Below are positions 13,810 through 20,652 of a DNA stretch of 33,650 nucleotides, in pieces. The notes under the pieces were generated by a model that saw only the letters and a list, made by a program, of their open reading frames with translations, searched no databases and was not told the origin of the DNA. A program made the position numbers and the translations under genes. The stretch covers positions 1-33,650 of the IMG/VR virus record IMGVR_UViG_3300017788_003032; one strand, given 5' to 3'. The DNA comes from a virus. Position 1 is the first letter of the stretch. Each line of letters opens with the position of its first letter.

Positions 13810-14221
13810 TGGAGGTGCAGGTTACCGCCACCTGGTCTTACCCGCCATATCAAAAATGGACTACACGTTTAGGACAAGGTTTGTCATACCTTCCGAAATA
13901 GATAGTTCCTATTTTGACATTGTCACCAACAACTGTGTCGAGTTCACTTTTATTAAGACAGCCCTCTGAACGTGGTCTCTGATACAGTTCGGGTCGTATC
14001 CACCTTGGAGGGCTTCTGTTCCTAGGTTATATGCCCATTCGACCTGACGTTGTATCTACTTCTTAAGCAGTTACAACAGACGCTTCTCTAGTTAAACCTA
14101 AAGCAGACATCTTAGCAAGAGTATTGCCGTTTACTTTCTTCACCATAGATTTAAGTCATAGATGAATTCTGACTACGTGCCCATTGATTATACAAACGTT
14201 AATCAATTCTAGTTCACCCCC
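13810..14221 (-). ncRNA. ssrA: tmRNA (phage-encoded)
   Basis: On the minus strand the 5' end GGGGGTG (14221-14215) pairs with CACCTCC (13817-13811). The third pair is G-U, the alanine identity element of tmRNA, followed by discriminator A13810. The 5' end continues TGAACTAGAATTGAT, matching the tmRNA TGAxxCTxGAxTxGA block. CTAAACGTGTAG (13872-13861) matches the conserved 3' segment CTAAGCATGTAG. Then come GAC and a T arm CAGGT / ACCTG whose loop GGCGGTA lacks the usual TTC. A tag frame from GGC (14128) could encode 21 residues beginning GNTLAKMSALG and ending REASVVTA before TAA (14065-14063). The 412-nt length suits tmRNA. A host-type promoter and a terminator flank it. It would rescue stalled ribosomes and tag their products. 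The resume codon is uncertain. Confidence 0.85.
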
Positions 14222-14230
14222 ATTGTTTTA

Positions 14231-14261
14231 CAAATGTAAACATAAATATTTCCGAATCCAA
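14231..14261 (-). promoter_or_regulatory. Host-type promoter of the tmRNA
   Basis: On the minus strand TTG (14261-14259), a 20-nt spacer and TACATTTG (14238-14231) match the Bacteroidota -33/-7 consensus. The tmRNA 5' G lies 10 nt downstream of the last G. Confidence 0.75.
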
Positions 14262-14270
14262 CAGAATTGA

Positions 14271-14278
14271 TATTTATT
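14271..14278 (+). promoter_or_regulatory. TATTTATT box, 4 nt before ATG 14283
   Basis: The box directly precedes the start codon of the 348-aa gene, leaving no room for a ribosome-binding site. It lies just outside the divergent tmRNA promoter. Confidence 0.5.
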
Positions 14279-14282
14279 TCAT

Positions 14283-15329
14283 ATGATTAATATAGGAACC
14301 TTCAAAGCTCTTAGGGATTACGTGAAAGGAAAAATATCTGCAAGAGAACTGGAGAGTGTGGAGAAAGTATTTGCGGACGTGAGAGAAAAACCAAAAAGGG
14401 GTGAAAGTATTATTGAAGTCGAATTTCAAAATTCCGAAGATTTTTTGAGAAAATTGGGGATGACCGACGATGACATTTGGATTTATCAAAATGTAACGAG
14501 TCCATACTCTGACTATGATTTTTTTGACCGATACACCTCTATAAATGATTTCATGGAGGGTTATGGATTTTATTATTATTTGGATGAGGAAAATACAGAA
14601 CTATTATCACAAATTTCGAAGGCAATTTTACCGATGAAATTTGATTTGGACGATGATAAATTCAGAATTCAATTGTCCGAAAAATTGATGGAAAATTTTT
14701 CGAGGGAAACAAAAAATATTTTAGATGATTTTACTGACGAAAGAAATTATCAAGTAAGAAATTCATTAAGAAAAGAAGTAGAAAAAGATATGGATGAATT
14801 TTTTTCTCAATTGGATTTTCAAGCTAATGATACAGGATTCAAAACAACGGTTGCAGATTTGTTGATGTTGTATATGGAACACAACGCAATACATTTAAAC
14901 CTTAATGATTTGTTAGAAAAGGTTTATTCTGAAAGGTCGGGTGCTCCTGGTGGATGGTCTGAGGATTGGTATGATTATACTGATGATGACGAATTTGATA
15001 AAATCAGTTTCAATCGGTATGCAAATGGCCAATTGAATCAAATGTTAGAAACAATAGAGGAGGAGGGAGAAGAAGAGGGAGTTGTGTTCGAAAATTTTGT
15101 TGATATGACCAACAGAATTACAAAAAAGTTTAATCAAGGAGAATATTATTTTCTGCCGAAAAATCCGAAAAAAGAAACAAGATTCAAGATTGACGGGTTT
15201 GAATATCCATCAATGAAGATTACAGTAACACTTCAAAAAGGACTTCAACAAACGACCGTAAAATTATCCGAAGAAAATTTTTATCATTTATTATTCCAAC
15301 CTTCATTGTTCAATTTGGATGCAATCTAA
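14283..15329 (+). CDS. Phage protein of unknown function (348 aa)
   Basis: This acidic, helix-rich protein begins MINIGTFKALRDYVKG. It has a long charged region (about residues 115-185, FSRETKNILDDFTDERNYQ...) and many acidic doublets (DDDEFDK, EEEGEEEG). The C terminus looks beta-rich (RFKIDGFEYPSMKITVTL). No catalytic motif is seen. Size and position ahead of enzyme genes in the late region fit a phage-specific structural or assembly protein, but no specific function can be named. The ATG immediately after the TATTTATT box is the only reasonable start. Confidence 0.75.
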   Translation: MINIGTFKALRDYVKGKISARELESVEKVFADVREKPKRGESIIEVEFQNSEDFLRKLGMTDDDIWIYQNVTSPYSDYDFFDRYTSINDFMEGYGFYYYLDEENTELLSQISKAILPMKFDLDDDKFRIQLSEKLMENFSRETKNILDDFTDERNYQVRNSLRKEVEKDMDEFFSQLDFQANDTGFKTTVADLLMLYMEHNAIHLNLNDLLEKVYSERSGAPGGWSEDWYDYTDDDEFDKISFNRYANGQLNQMLETIEEEGEEEGVVFENFVDMTNRITKKFNQGEYYFLPKNPKKETRFKIDGFEYPSMKITVTLQKGLQQTTVKLSEENFYHLLFQPSLFNLDAI

Positions 15330-15345
15330 GTTATTTATATCTTTG
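15314..15345 (+). promoter_or_regulatory. Overlapping host-type promoter and TATTTATA box for the peptidase gene
   Basis: TTTG (15314-15317), a 20-nt spacer and TATCTTTG (15338-15345) form a Bacteroidota promoter. Its -7 element overlaps the phage-type box TATTTATA (15332-15339). The ATG at 15350 is 4 nt past the -7 element, so a transcript from it would be leaderless. Confidence 0.6.
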
Positions 15346-15349
15346 TAAG

Positions 15350-16183
15350 ATGAAAGATATTACTTTGCTCAAAGAAGTTTTGAGCGTACCCACCAAAACC
15401 TATCAAGAACATTTGATGGTTGATTTTTTGGTAAATTGGTTGACAGAAAATAATATAGAACATTATGTGGACAACAAAATGAATATCTATGCAACCAAAA
15501 AAGAAACTTCGGATTTACCTGAGGATTTCTTTTTTCCTTGTGTAATATCTCATACAGACACAGTTCACCATTTAGATAAAATCAACATCGAAGAAATGAT
15601 GTTGAAAAACTCCCAAGGAGAATTAAAATCTTCGTTGAAAGCTTTCAACGATGAAGGATTACCGACAGGAATCGGAGGAGATGACAAATGCGGTGTGTTT
15701 GCATGTCTGACTCTATTGAAAGAATTACCATATCTGAAAGCGGCATTCTTTGTTGCAGAAGAAACTGGATGTCACGGATCGAATGCCGCTGATAAAAATT
15801 TTTTTGAAAATGTTGGGTATGGAATTCAGTTCGACGCACCTGAAAATTGGATGATTACTGAGAAGTGTTTTGGACAACTTCTTTTTGATAGAGGTACAGA
15901 GTTTTTCGAAAAAGTTGATAAAGTTTTGACTGAAGGTATGAATTGGGACCAAAAACAATATATGGTTCACCCTTATACTGATGTTTACGCTCTACGAACT
16001 AAATTCGATTTTGCATGTATCAATTTCTCAATTGGTTATTACGATTACCACACAAGAGATGAATATGTGGTGATTGAAGATGTTTTCAATGGTATTGAAA
16101 TGGGAAGAAAAATGATAAATGAGTTAGGATATAAATTACATTACAAAAAGTCAGTACCCAAAGGATACTTTCACCCATTTTGA
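15350..16183 (+). CDS. M20-type metallopeptidase (aminopeptidase/PepT-like)
   Basis: This 277-aa protein has metal-binding features of the M20/M28 clan in order: SHTDTVH (His68, Asp70), GIGGDDKCGV (Asp111), AEETGCHGS (catalytic/metal Glu137-138), QFDAPEN, and C-terminal YDYHTRDEYV. The spacing fits a co-catalytic di-zinc exopeptidase such as tripeptidase PepT, but it is short, and the lid/dimerisation domain appears reduced. It should act in the cytoplasm on small peptides. That might recycle amino acids during infection; this is inferred. The gene runs into the methyltransferase gene with a 2-nt gap. Confidence in the fold is high; the substrate is unknown. Confidence 0.85.
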   Translation: MKDITLLKEVLSVPTKTYQEHLMVDFLVNWLTENNIEHYVDNKMNIYATKKETSDLPEDFFFPCVISHTDTVHHLDKINIEEMMLKNSQGELKSSLKAFNDEGLPTGIGGDDKCGVFACLTLLKELPYLKAAFFVAEETGCHGSNAADKNFFENVGYGIQFDAPENWMITEKCFGQLLFDRGTEFFEKVDKVLTEGMNWDQKQYMVHPYTDVYALRTKFDFACINFSIGYYDYHTRDEYVVIEDVFNGIEMGRKMINELGYKLHYKKSVPKGYFHPF

Positions 16184-16185
16184 TT

Positions 16186-16815
16186 ATGGAAATATTTGAT
16201 ATTGATGACCTAAAAGTTTTTTATGAAAAAAAATTTGATGGAGGAGGAACTACATTTGGATTCAATGCAATAACGAAACCGATCATCACTGATTATATTC
16301 AAGATTTCGATGATGTATTAGAAATGTGTTCAGGGCCTGGTTTTATTGGATACACTCTGTTAGAAAGAAAAAAAGTAAAAAGACTTGTTTTGTCTGACGT
16401 TAATATCGATTTATATCCAAGTATTCAGGCAACTAATGAATTCAACAAACTTAAAAACGTGGAATTTATTTTGTCTGATTGTTTCGATGAAATAAGTGAG
16501 GAAAACAAATTTGATATTATTGTATCGAATCCTCCACACTTCAAAACTCTAAGACCTGACGGATATAGAAGTAGAGAAGAGAAATTAATCTCGTTGGATT
16601 TTGACATGGAGTTCCATAAAAAATTCTTCGATTCTGCTCACAAATTTCTTGAACCGAATGGAAAAATAATTCTCATCGAAAATTGTGACGGAGTGACTGA
16701 GGAAGATATTCGTGTATTGTCTAATGAACATTTTACGGTTGAAATGGTTGATTACGATTCTTATGGTTGGGAAGGAAAATCAACTTTCTATACCATAATT
16801 TTAACAATCAAATAA
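16186..16815 (+). CDS. Class I SAM methyltransferase with NPPH motif (PrmC/HemK-like)
   Basis: The 209-aa protein has SAM motif I LEMCSGPGFIGYTLL (about residues 45-59), an acidic motif II (LVLSDVN) and catalytic motif IV SNPPHF. NPPx motifs are typical of N-methyltransferases acting on glutamine (PrmB/PrmC) or on adenine/guanine in RNA and DNA. The lack of a separate N-terminal recognition domain makes the target uncertain. A release-factor-type target would fit the translation theme of this phage, but that is inference. I chose the ATG at 16186, which follows the peptidase stop by 2 nt; a TTG at 16180 is in frame but overlaps it. The 3' end overlaps the convergent metalloprotease gene by 8 nt. 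Confidence 0.82.
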   Translation: MEIFDIDDLKVFYEKKFDGGGTTFGFNAITKPIITDYIQDFDDVLEMCSGPGFIGYTLLERKKVKRLVLSDVNIDLYPSIQATNEFNKLKNVEFILSDCFDEISEENKFDIIVSNPPHFKTLRPDGYRSREEKLISLDFDMEFHKKFFDSAHKFLEPNGKIILIENCDGVTEEDIRVLSNEHFTVEMVDYDSYGWEGKSTFYTIILTIK

Positions 16816-17416
16816 AATCTTCTAATTTGTCGATGTGTCTTTGTACTACTGGATGGTCTTGAATATCAGTATATTCTCCACCCGTTTTTTTTATTCTCTT
16901 GATGTCGTTAATAATTTGTTGAATCCCTCCACGAACCATATTCGACATTCTTGGATACTGCTCAACATATGGTGACAACGAAAATAATTTTTTTGCAATA
17001 TCGATCGGAATCCCCAACTTGATTACTAGTTTAGCAACCATTTCTTTTGCAAATTTGTCGGCATCCAACTCCATATTCCAATATTGTTCATAAAGAGCTT
17101 CGAAATCCTCTAAATCGAAATCCGTTAAAGGATTCATCATTTCCAAATCTCTAATCTGTAGTTCATGTCTGATTTCGTGAAATATGGTATATAAAAAATC
17201 TCCGATGGTTTCCATACCAAAAGGAGAACAAATAATAATTTGGTCTCTTGTTCTAACCCCTTTGAACCCTGCGTTACATGAATTCAAGAATTTTACATTA
17301 AGATTATTTTCTTGAATATAGCTGACAACAAAATTTTCGATTACATCGACTTCCGATTGTAAATCTTGTGGAAATGAATTTTTAAATTTGTCTAACAGTC
17401 GGGAAAAATTACTCAT
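16808..17416 (-). CDS. Predicted zinc metalloprotease (HEIRH)
   Basis: The 202-aa protein contains FHEIRHELQ (HExxH zinc motif, near residue 80). Downstream it has NMELDADKFAKEM, an E-x-D-A-D-x-F-A pattern typical of the third ligand region in gluzincin-like and SprT/M48-like proteases. The flanking parts are helical. It may cleave a phage or host protein in the cytoplasm; the substrate is unknown. It is transcribed leftward on its own, with a TATTTATA box 3 nt before the ATG and the ClpC terminator just upstream. Its end overlaps the methyltransferase gene end by 8 nt. Confidence 0.72.
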   Translation of the reverse strand: MSNFSRLLDKFKNSFPQDLQSEVDVIENFVVSYIQENNLNVKFLNSCNAGFKGVRTRDQIIICSPFGMETIGDFLYTIFHEIRHELQIRDLEMMNPLTDFDLEDFEALYEQYWNMELDADKFAKEMVAKLVIKLGIPIDIAKKLFSLSPYVEQYPRMSNMVRGGIQQIINDIKRIKKTGGEYTDIQDHPVVQRHIDKLEDFI

Positions 17417-17419
17417 GAA

Positions 17420-17427
17420 TATAAATA
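17420..17427 (-). promoter_or_regulatory. TATTTATA box (minus), 3 nt before metalloprotease ATG
   Basis: Read on the minus strand, the box follows the T run of the ClpC terminator and precedes the ATG by TTC. A promoter is needed here because transcription from upstream should have ended. Confidence 0.6.
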
Positions 17428-17456
17428 TAAAAAAAGGGGGAATATTCCCCCTTTTT
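17428..17456 (-). terminator. Intrinsic terminator of the ClpC-like gene
   Basis: The perfect stem AAAAAGGGGGAA / TTCCCCCTTTTT (17431-17455) lies 3 nt past the ClpC stop. It has a T run on the minus strand. Confidence 0.92.
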
Positions 17457-17458
17457 GA

Positions 17459-19474
17459 TTACCGACCTTTCTTGATTACTTTGACTTCTTCATTTTCGAC
17501 TTTAATTACATAGGTTTTACCTGGTATAATTTTGTCGGTCAGAACTTCTTCGGATAATAAGTCTTCGACTTTATCTTGGATTGCTCTCTTGAGAGGTCTC
17601 GCTCCATAGACTTCATCGTAACCAATTTTGGATAGATAATCCAAAAGTGATTCATCATAACTTATCTTGTACTTCATTTCATCAAGACGCTTCATCAACT
17701 TTTTAAGTTCGATGTCAGTGATTTTTTTGATGTCTTCTTGAGACAAAGAATTGAATACAATAGTATCGTCGATACGATTGATGAACTCAGGAGAAAAGAA
17801 ATTTTTCATCTCTTTCATCAAGATTTCTTTTTTCGCTTCTTCGTTACTGTAGGTGTTATTGGAGAATCCAATACCAGTACCAAAGTCTTGGAGTTTTTTC
17901 ACACCAAGATTTGAGGTAAGAATAATCAAAGTGTTTTTAAAGTTGATTTTTCTACCCAAACTATCTGTGACGTGACCATCATCTAAGATTTGAAGTAATA
18001 CAGTGAATACATCTTTGTGAGCCTTTTCAACCTCATCGAATAAGATTACAGAATAAGGTTTGTTCTTAACCTTTTCGGTAAGAAGACCCCCTTCTTCATA
18101 ACCCACATAACCTGGAGGTGCTCCAACCAATTTAGAAACCGTATGTTTCTCTTGGTACTCGGACATATCTACACGGATAAGAGAATCTTCACTTCCAAAC
18201 ATTTCTTTTGCAAGTTGTTTAACTAAGTGAGTTTTACCAACACCCGTGGGGCCTAAGAAAATGAATGACCCTATTGGACGATTTGGGTCTTTGATTCCAA
18301 GACGATTTCTCTTAATGGACTTCGCAACTTTGATTACAGCTGCATCTTGACCGATTACTGTACCAACAATTTGTTTATCCAAGTTGAGAAGGGCTTTCGA
18401 ATCATCTGTGGACATTTTATTGACAGGAATTTTGGTCATGTTCGAAACAACATCATATACATCCTCCAAACTGATTTTCTGTTTGTCCTTTGACATCTGT
18501 TCTTCAAACTTCTGTTTTTCTTGTTCTAATTTGTCCAACAACTTTTTCTCCTTGTCCCTGAGTTGAGCCGCTTGTTCGTAGTTCTGTTTTTTTACAACAT
18601 CCAATTTTTGTTGTTTTAACTCCGCAGCTTTACGTTTCAACTCTTCAATTGATTCAGGTACTTTCAATTCAGTTTGCATTCTTGCTCCGACCTCGTCCAT
18701 AATGTCAAAAGCTTTGTCGGGAAATTCACGGTCAGTGATGTATCTCTCGGCAAGTTTCACACAGGTTTCAATTACCTCATCCGAATAAACTACTTTGTGA
18801 TATGATTCATACTTATCACGAAGGTTTCTCAGAATTTGAATTGTTTCTGCAACTGAAGATGGTTCCACAATTACTTTTTGGAATCTACGCTCCAATGCTC
18901 CATCTTTTTCGATGTTTTTTCTAAATTCATCCAAAGTTGTCGCACCGATGACTTGGATTTCCCCACGAGACAATGCAGGTTTGAAAATGTTGGAACCGTC
19001 CATTGAACCAGATGAATTTCCTGAACCTACCAAAGTATGAATCTCATCAATGAAAACAATGATGTTTGGATTCGATTGAAGTTCTTCGATAATTACTTTC
19101 ATCCTCTCCTCGAATTGTCCACGGTATTTTGTACCAGCGACAACGGAAGTTAAATCAAGATTAACCAATCTTTTGTCCAACAAGTTTCTTGGACAATCCC
19201 CATTTACAATTTTCATCGCTAAGCCTTCAACGATTGCAGTCTTACCACAACCAGGTTCACCAATGATAATTGGGTTATTCTTTTTTCTTCGGGATAGGAT
19301 TTGAGCAATTCTAAGAATTTCTCTATCTCTTCCGATTACGGGGTCTAACTTTCCCGCTTCAGCAAGTTTATTCAAATCTCTACTGAAATTATCAAGTACA
19401 GGTGTTGAGGTCTCACTTGCAGACTTCTGTTTTTTACTCATCATTTTGTCTTCGTCGTCCATTAGGTCATTCAT
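17459..19474 (-). CDS. ClpC/ClpA-type AAA+ unfoldase lacking the N-domain
   Basis: The 671-aa protein has two intact AAA+ modules. D1 has Walker A GEPGCGKT (72-79) and Walker B IVFIDEIH (139-146). D2 has Walker A GPTGVGKT (408-415) and VILFDE (476-481). The middle region (about 275-330) carries a UVR-like segment (KKQNYEQAAQLRDKEKK), as in ClpC. A GIGF tripeptide loop at about 534-537, where ClpA/ClpC bind ClpP, suggests docking to a host ClpP, as no clpP is in this window. The two Clp_N repeats that normally fill the first 140 residues are missing; 27 polar residues replace them. That would remove normal adaptor binding. It is divergent from a UVR-motif protein gene. Confidence 0.92.
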   Translation of the reverse strand: MNDLMDDEDKMMSKKQKSASETSTPVLDNFSRDLNKLAEAGKLDPVIGRDREILRIAQILSRRKKNNPIIIGEPGCGKTAIVEGLAMKIVNGDCPRNLLDKRLVNLDLTSVVAGTKYRGQFEERMKVIIEELQSNPNIIVFIDEIHTLVGSGNSSGSMDGSNIFKPALSRGEIQVIGATTLDEFRKNIEKDGALERRFQKVIVEPSSVAETIQILRNLRDKYESYHKVVYSDEVIETCVKLAERYITDREFPDKAFDIMDEVGARMQTELKVPESIEELKRKAAELKQQKLDVVKKQNYEQAAQLRDKEKKLLDKLEQEKQKFEEQMSKDKQKISLEDVYDVVSNMTKIPVNKMSTDDSKALLNLDKQIVGTVIGQDAAVIKVAKSIKRNRLGIKDPNRPIGSFIFLGPTGVGKTHLVKQLAKEMFGSEDSLIRVDMSEYQEKHTVSKLVGAPPGYVGYEEGGLLTEKVKNKPYSVILFDEVEKAHKDVFTVLLQILDDGHVTDSLGRKINFKNTLIILTSNLGVKKLQDFGTGIGFSNNTYSNEEAKKEILMKEMKNFFSPEFINRIDDTIVFNSLSQEDIKKITDIELKKLMKRLDEMKYKISYDESLLDYLSKIGYDEVYGARPLKRAIQDKVEDLLSEEVLTDKIIPGKTYVIKVENEEVKVIKKGR

Positions 19475-19489
19475 AGTTCTTTTTTTTTA

Positions 19490-19521
19490 CAAAGTAATAA
19501 CAAAGTTTATTCTTTTCCAAA
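19490..19521 (-). promoter_or_regulatory. Host-type promoter of the ClpC-like gene
   Basis: On the minus strand TTTG (19521-19518), a 20-nt spacer and TTACTTTG (19497-19490, one mismatch to TAnnTTTG) precede the ATG by 15 nt. Operator 1 begins 4 bp upstream of the -33 element. Confidence 0.6.
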
Positions 19522-19524
19522 TAT

Positions 19525-19541
19525 TATGACAAAATGTCATA
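19525..19541. promoter_or_regulatory. Operator-like palindrome 1 (TATGACA-AAA-TGTCATA)
   Basis: This 17-bp inverted repeat has perfect 7-bp arms around AAA, next to the -33 element of the ClpC-like promoter. Its core TGACA-N3-TGTCA recurs at 19568-19580. A further 12-bp palindrome, TTTTCATGAAAA (19543-19554), lies between the two copies. Confidence 0.65.
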
Positions 19542-19556
19542 TTTTTCATGAAAATA

Positions 19557-19589
19557 TTTGATTTTTGTGACATGGTGTCATATAATTTG
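19557..19589 (+). promoter_or_regulatory. Probable promoter of the UVR-protein gene
   Basis: TTTG (19557-19560) and TATAATTTG (19581-19589) are 20 nt apart, close to the -33/-7 consensus although the -7 element has one extra base. Operator 2 fills the end of the spacer, so a bound repressor would block this promoter. Confidence 0.45.
19568..19580. promoter_or_regulatory. Operator-like palindrome 2 (TGACA-TGG-TGTCA)
   Basis: This second copy of TGACA-N3-TGTCA has its centre 41 bp from that of the first, about four helical turns. Both sites would therefore face the same side of the DNA. Confidence 0.6.
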
Positions 19590-19650
19590 TGTGGGCATCA
19601 AACTTGATTACAAATATACGAAAATAAACTTAAACAAAAAAAATATAATT

Positions 19651-20028
19651 ATGTTCGGTAGAGAAAGAAACTTAAATGATTTGTGGAAAGCTTTTGACGA
19701 TATGTTCAAACAATTCGATGACGTAAATGGACAATGGAAAACCCATAAGAAAATTTCCGATGATGGAAGTATCGTATTCACGAGTTATTTTTATGGTGGA
19801 AACCAAGTCCCTAAAGAAACAAATACTAAGACTCTCAAACAACAACTAGATCTTGCAATCGAAAATGAAGATTTTGAAAAAGCGGTTGAATTGAGAGATA
19901 AAATCAAAAAACTTGAAAGTAATCAAGTTGAAATCGAAAAGTTGGAACTTGAACTCAAACAATCAATCAAAGAACAAAATTTTGAGAAATCAATTGAAAT
20001 TAGAGACCAACTCAAGAAATTTAAGTAA
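19651..20028 (+). CDS. Protein with two UVR motifs, possible ClpC adaptor (McsA-like)
   Basis: The 125-aa protein starts MFGRERNLNDLWKAF; an upstream in-frame ATG at 19558 would cross the promoter and was rejected. The N-terminal half is globular (about 1-60). The C-terminal half has two UVR motifs in tandem, LDLAIENEDFEKAVELRDKI and the related SIKEQNFEKSIEIRDQLK. UVR motifs occur in UvrB/UvrC, in ClpC and in its adaptor McsA, where they bind ClpC. No zinc-finger cysteines of McsA are present. Divergence from the ClpC-like gene across shared operators suggests the two proteins work together. A DNA-repair link is possible but less likely. Confidence 0.8.
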   Translation: MFGRERNLNDLWKAFDDMFKQFDDVNGQWKTHKKISDDGSIVFTSYFYGGNQVPKETNTKTLKQQLDLAIENEDFEKAVELRDKIKKLESNQVEIEKLELELKQSIKEQNFEKSIEIRDQLKKFK

Positions 20029-20030
20029 TC

Positions 20031-20062
20031 AAAAAACCCTCACCATCAATGAGGGTTTTTTA
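20031..20062 (+). terminator. Intrinsic terminator after the UVR-protein gene
   Basis: The stem AAAACCCTCA / TGAGGGTTTT (20033-20042 with 20050-20059), with a 7-nt loop, runs into T residues. Confidence 0.92.
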
Positions 20063-20098
20063 TTTTTATAATAGTCAAAATGTAAAAAGTTTTCATAA

Positions 20099-20106
20099 TA
20101 TTTATA
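20099..20106 (+). promoter_or_regulatory. TATTTATA box, 3 nt before ATG 20110
   Basis: The box lies downstream of a strong terminator and directly before the start codon, so the following genes need their own promoter here. Confidence 0.6.
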
Positions 20107-20109
20107 TTT

Positions 20110-20445
20110 ATGAAACCATTCCAAAAATATTTGAATAACTCTCCGTTTTTGAATGAATTATTGGAGACCTATTTGGAACTCAGACAACATCTACAAGAAC
20201 TTGGATTCAGTGAATCAGAACTTGATAGTCCTCCCCAATATACTTTTAAGATGATGAATCTTCAAGAAAAATTTCAAAGTCAATTCAATTCTTTGATTAG
20301 GTTTATTATCGATTATGGATTCGATGTCACCAAAGAAGAAGTTCAAGACTACATTATGCCGTTACTATTAAAAATAAACGAATTAACACCACTCCGAGAT
20401 GGCGATACTGAAAGAAGAGATCAAGGGGACGAAGATTCTCAATGA
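20110..20445 (+). CDS. Phage protein of unknown function (111 aa)
   Basis: This helical protein begins MKPFQKYLNNSPFLNELLET and has a polar tail, RDGDTERRDQGDEDSQ. No motif is recognised. It starts 3 nt after the TATTTATA box and overlaps the KTSC gene by 47 nt in another frame. That overlap lies in its low-complexity tail, which suggests the tail is tolerated rather than functional. Role unknown; a small virion or assembly factor would fit the context. Confidence 0.7.
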   Translation: MKPFQKYLNNSPFLNELLETYLELRQHLQELGFSESELDSPPQYTFKMMNLQEKFQSQFNSLIRFIIDYGFDVTKEEVQDYIMPLLLKINELTPLRDGDTERRDQGDEDSQ

Positions 20446-20641
20446 GATTAAATCTTCAAACATAAAAAAAACAGAATACGATACTGAAACGAAAAAACTC
20501 GTTGTTGAATTTAACAATGGATTAAAGTACGAGTACGAAGACGTTCCACATCAGACATATACTAAGTTTAGAGTGTCCGAGTCACAAGGAAAGTTTTTCA
20601 CTACGGACATATCGAGAGCATTCAAGTACAAAAAAATATAG
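20399..20641 (+). CDS. KTSC-domain protein
   Basis: The 80-aa protein carries a KTSC-type domain over residues 18-78. SSNIKKTEYDTETKKLVVEF is followed by LKYEYEDVPHQTYTKFRVSESQGKFF. The S-S-x-I-x-x-x-x-Y-D-x-x...L-x-V-x-F-x-x-G...Y-x-Y-x-D-V-P pattern matches what I know of KTSC, which is found at the end of some lysyl-tRNA synthetases and as stand-alone phage proteins. The function of the family is unknown. Its start lies inside the previous gene, implying coupled translation. Confidence 0.8.
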   Translation: MAILKEEIKGTKILNEIKSSNIKKTEYDTETKKLVVEFNNGLKYEYEDVPHQTYTKFRVSESQGKFFTTDISRAFKYKKI

Positions 20642-20649
20642 TATTTATC
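20642..20649 (+). promoter_or_regulatory. TATTTATC box, 3 nt before ATG 20653
   Basis: The box begins right after the stop of the KTSC gene (20639-20641). The spacing to the ATG equals that at 20099 and 17420. Confidence 0.55.
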
Positions 20650-20652
20650 TAA

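Noticed and set aside
13787-13969. 60-codon plus-strand frame after the lipoprotein gene
   Set aside because: It begins inside the terminator and lies across the tmRNA gene; the structural RNA explains the sequence.
19651-20028. UVR-motif protein as a UvrB/UvrC repair factor
   Set aside because: It lacks helicase or nuclease domains. Divergence from a ClpC-like gene with a matching UVR segment makes a Clp partner more likely.
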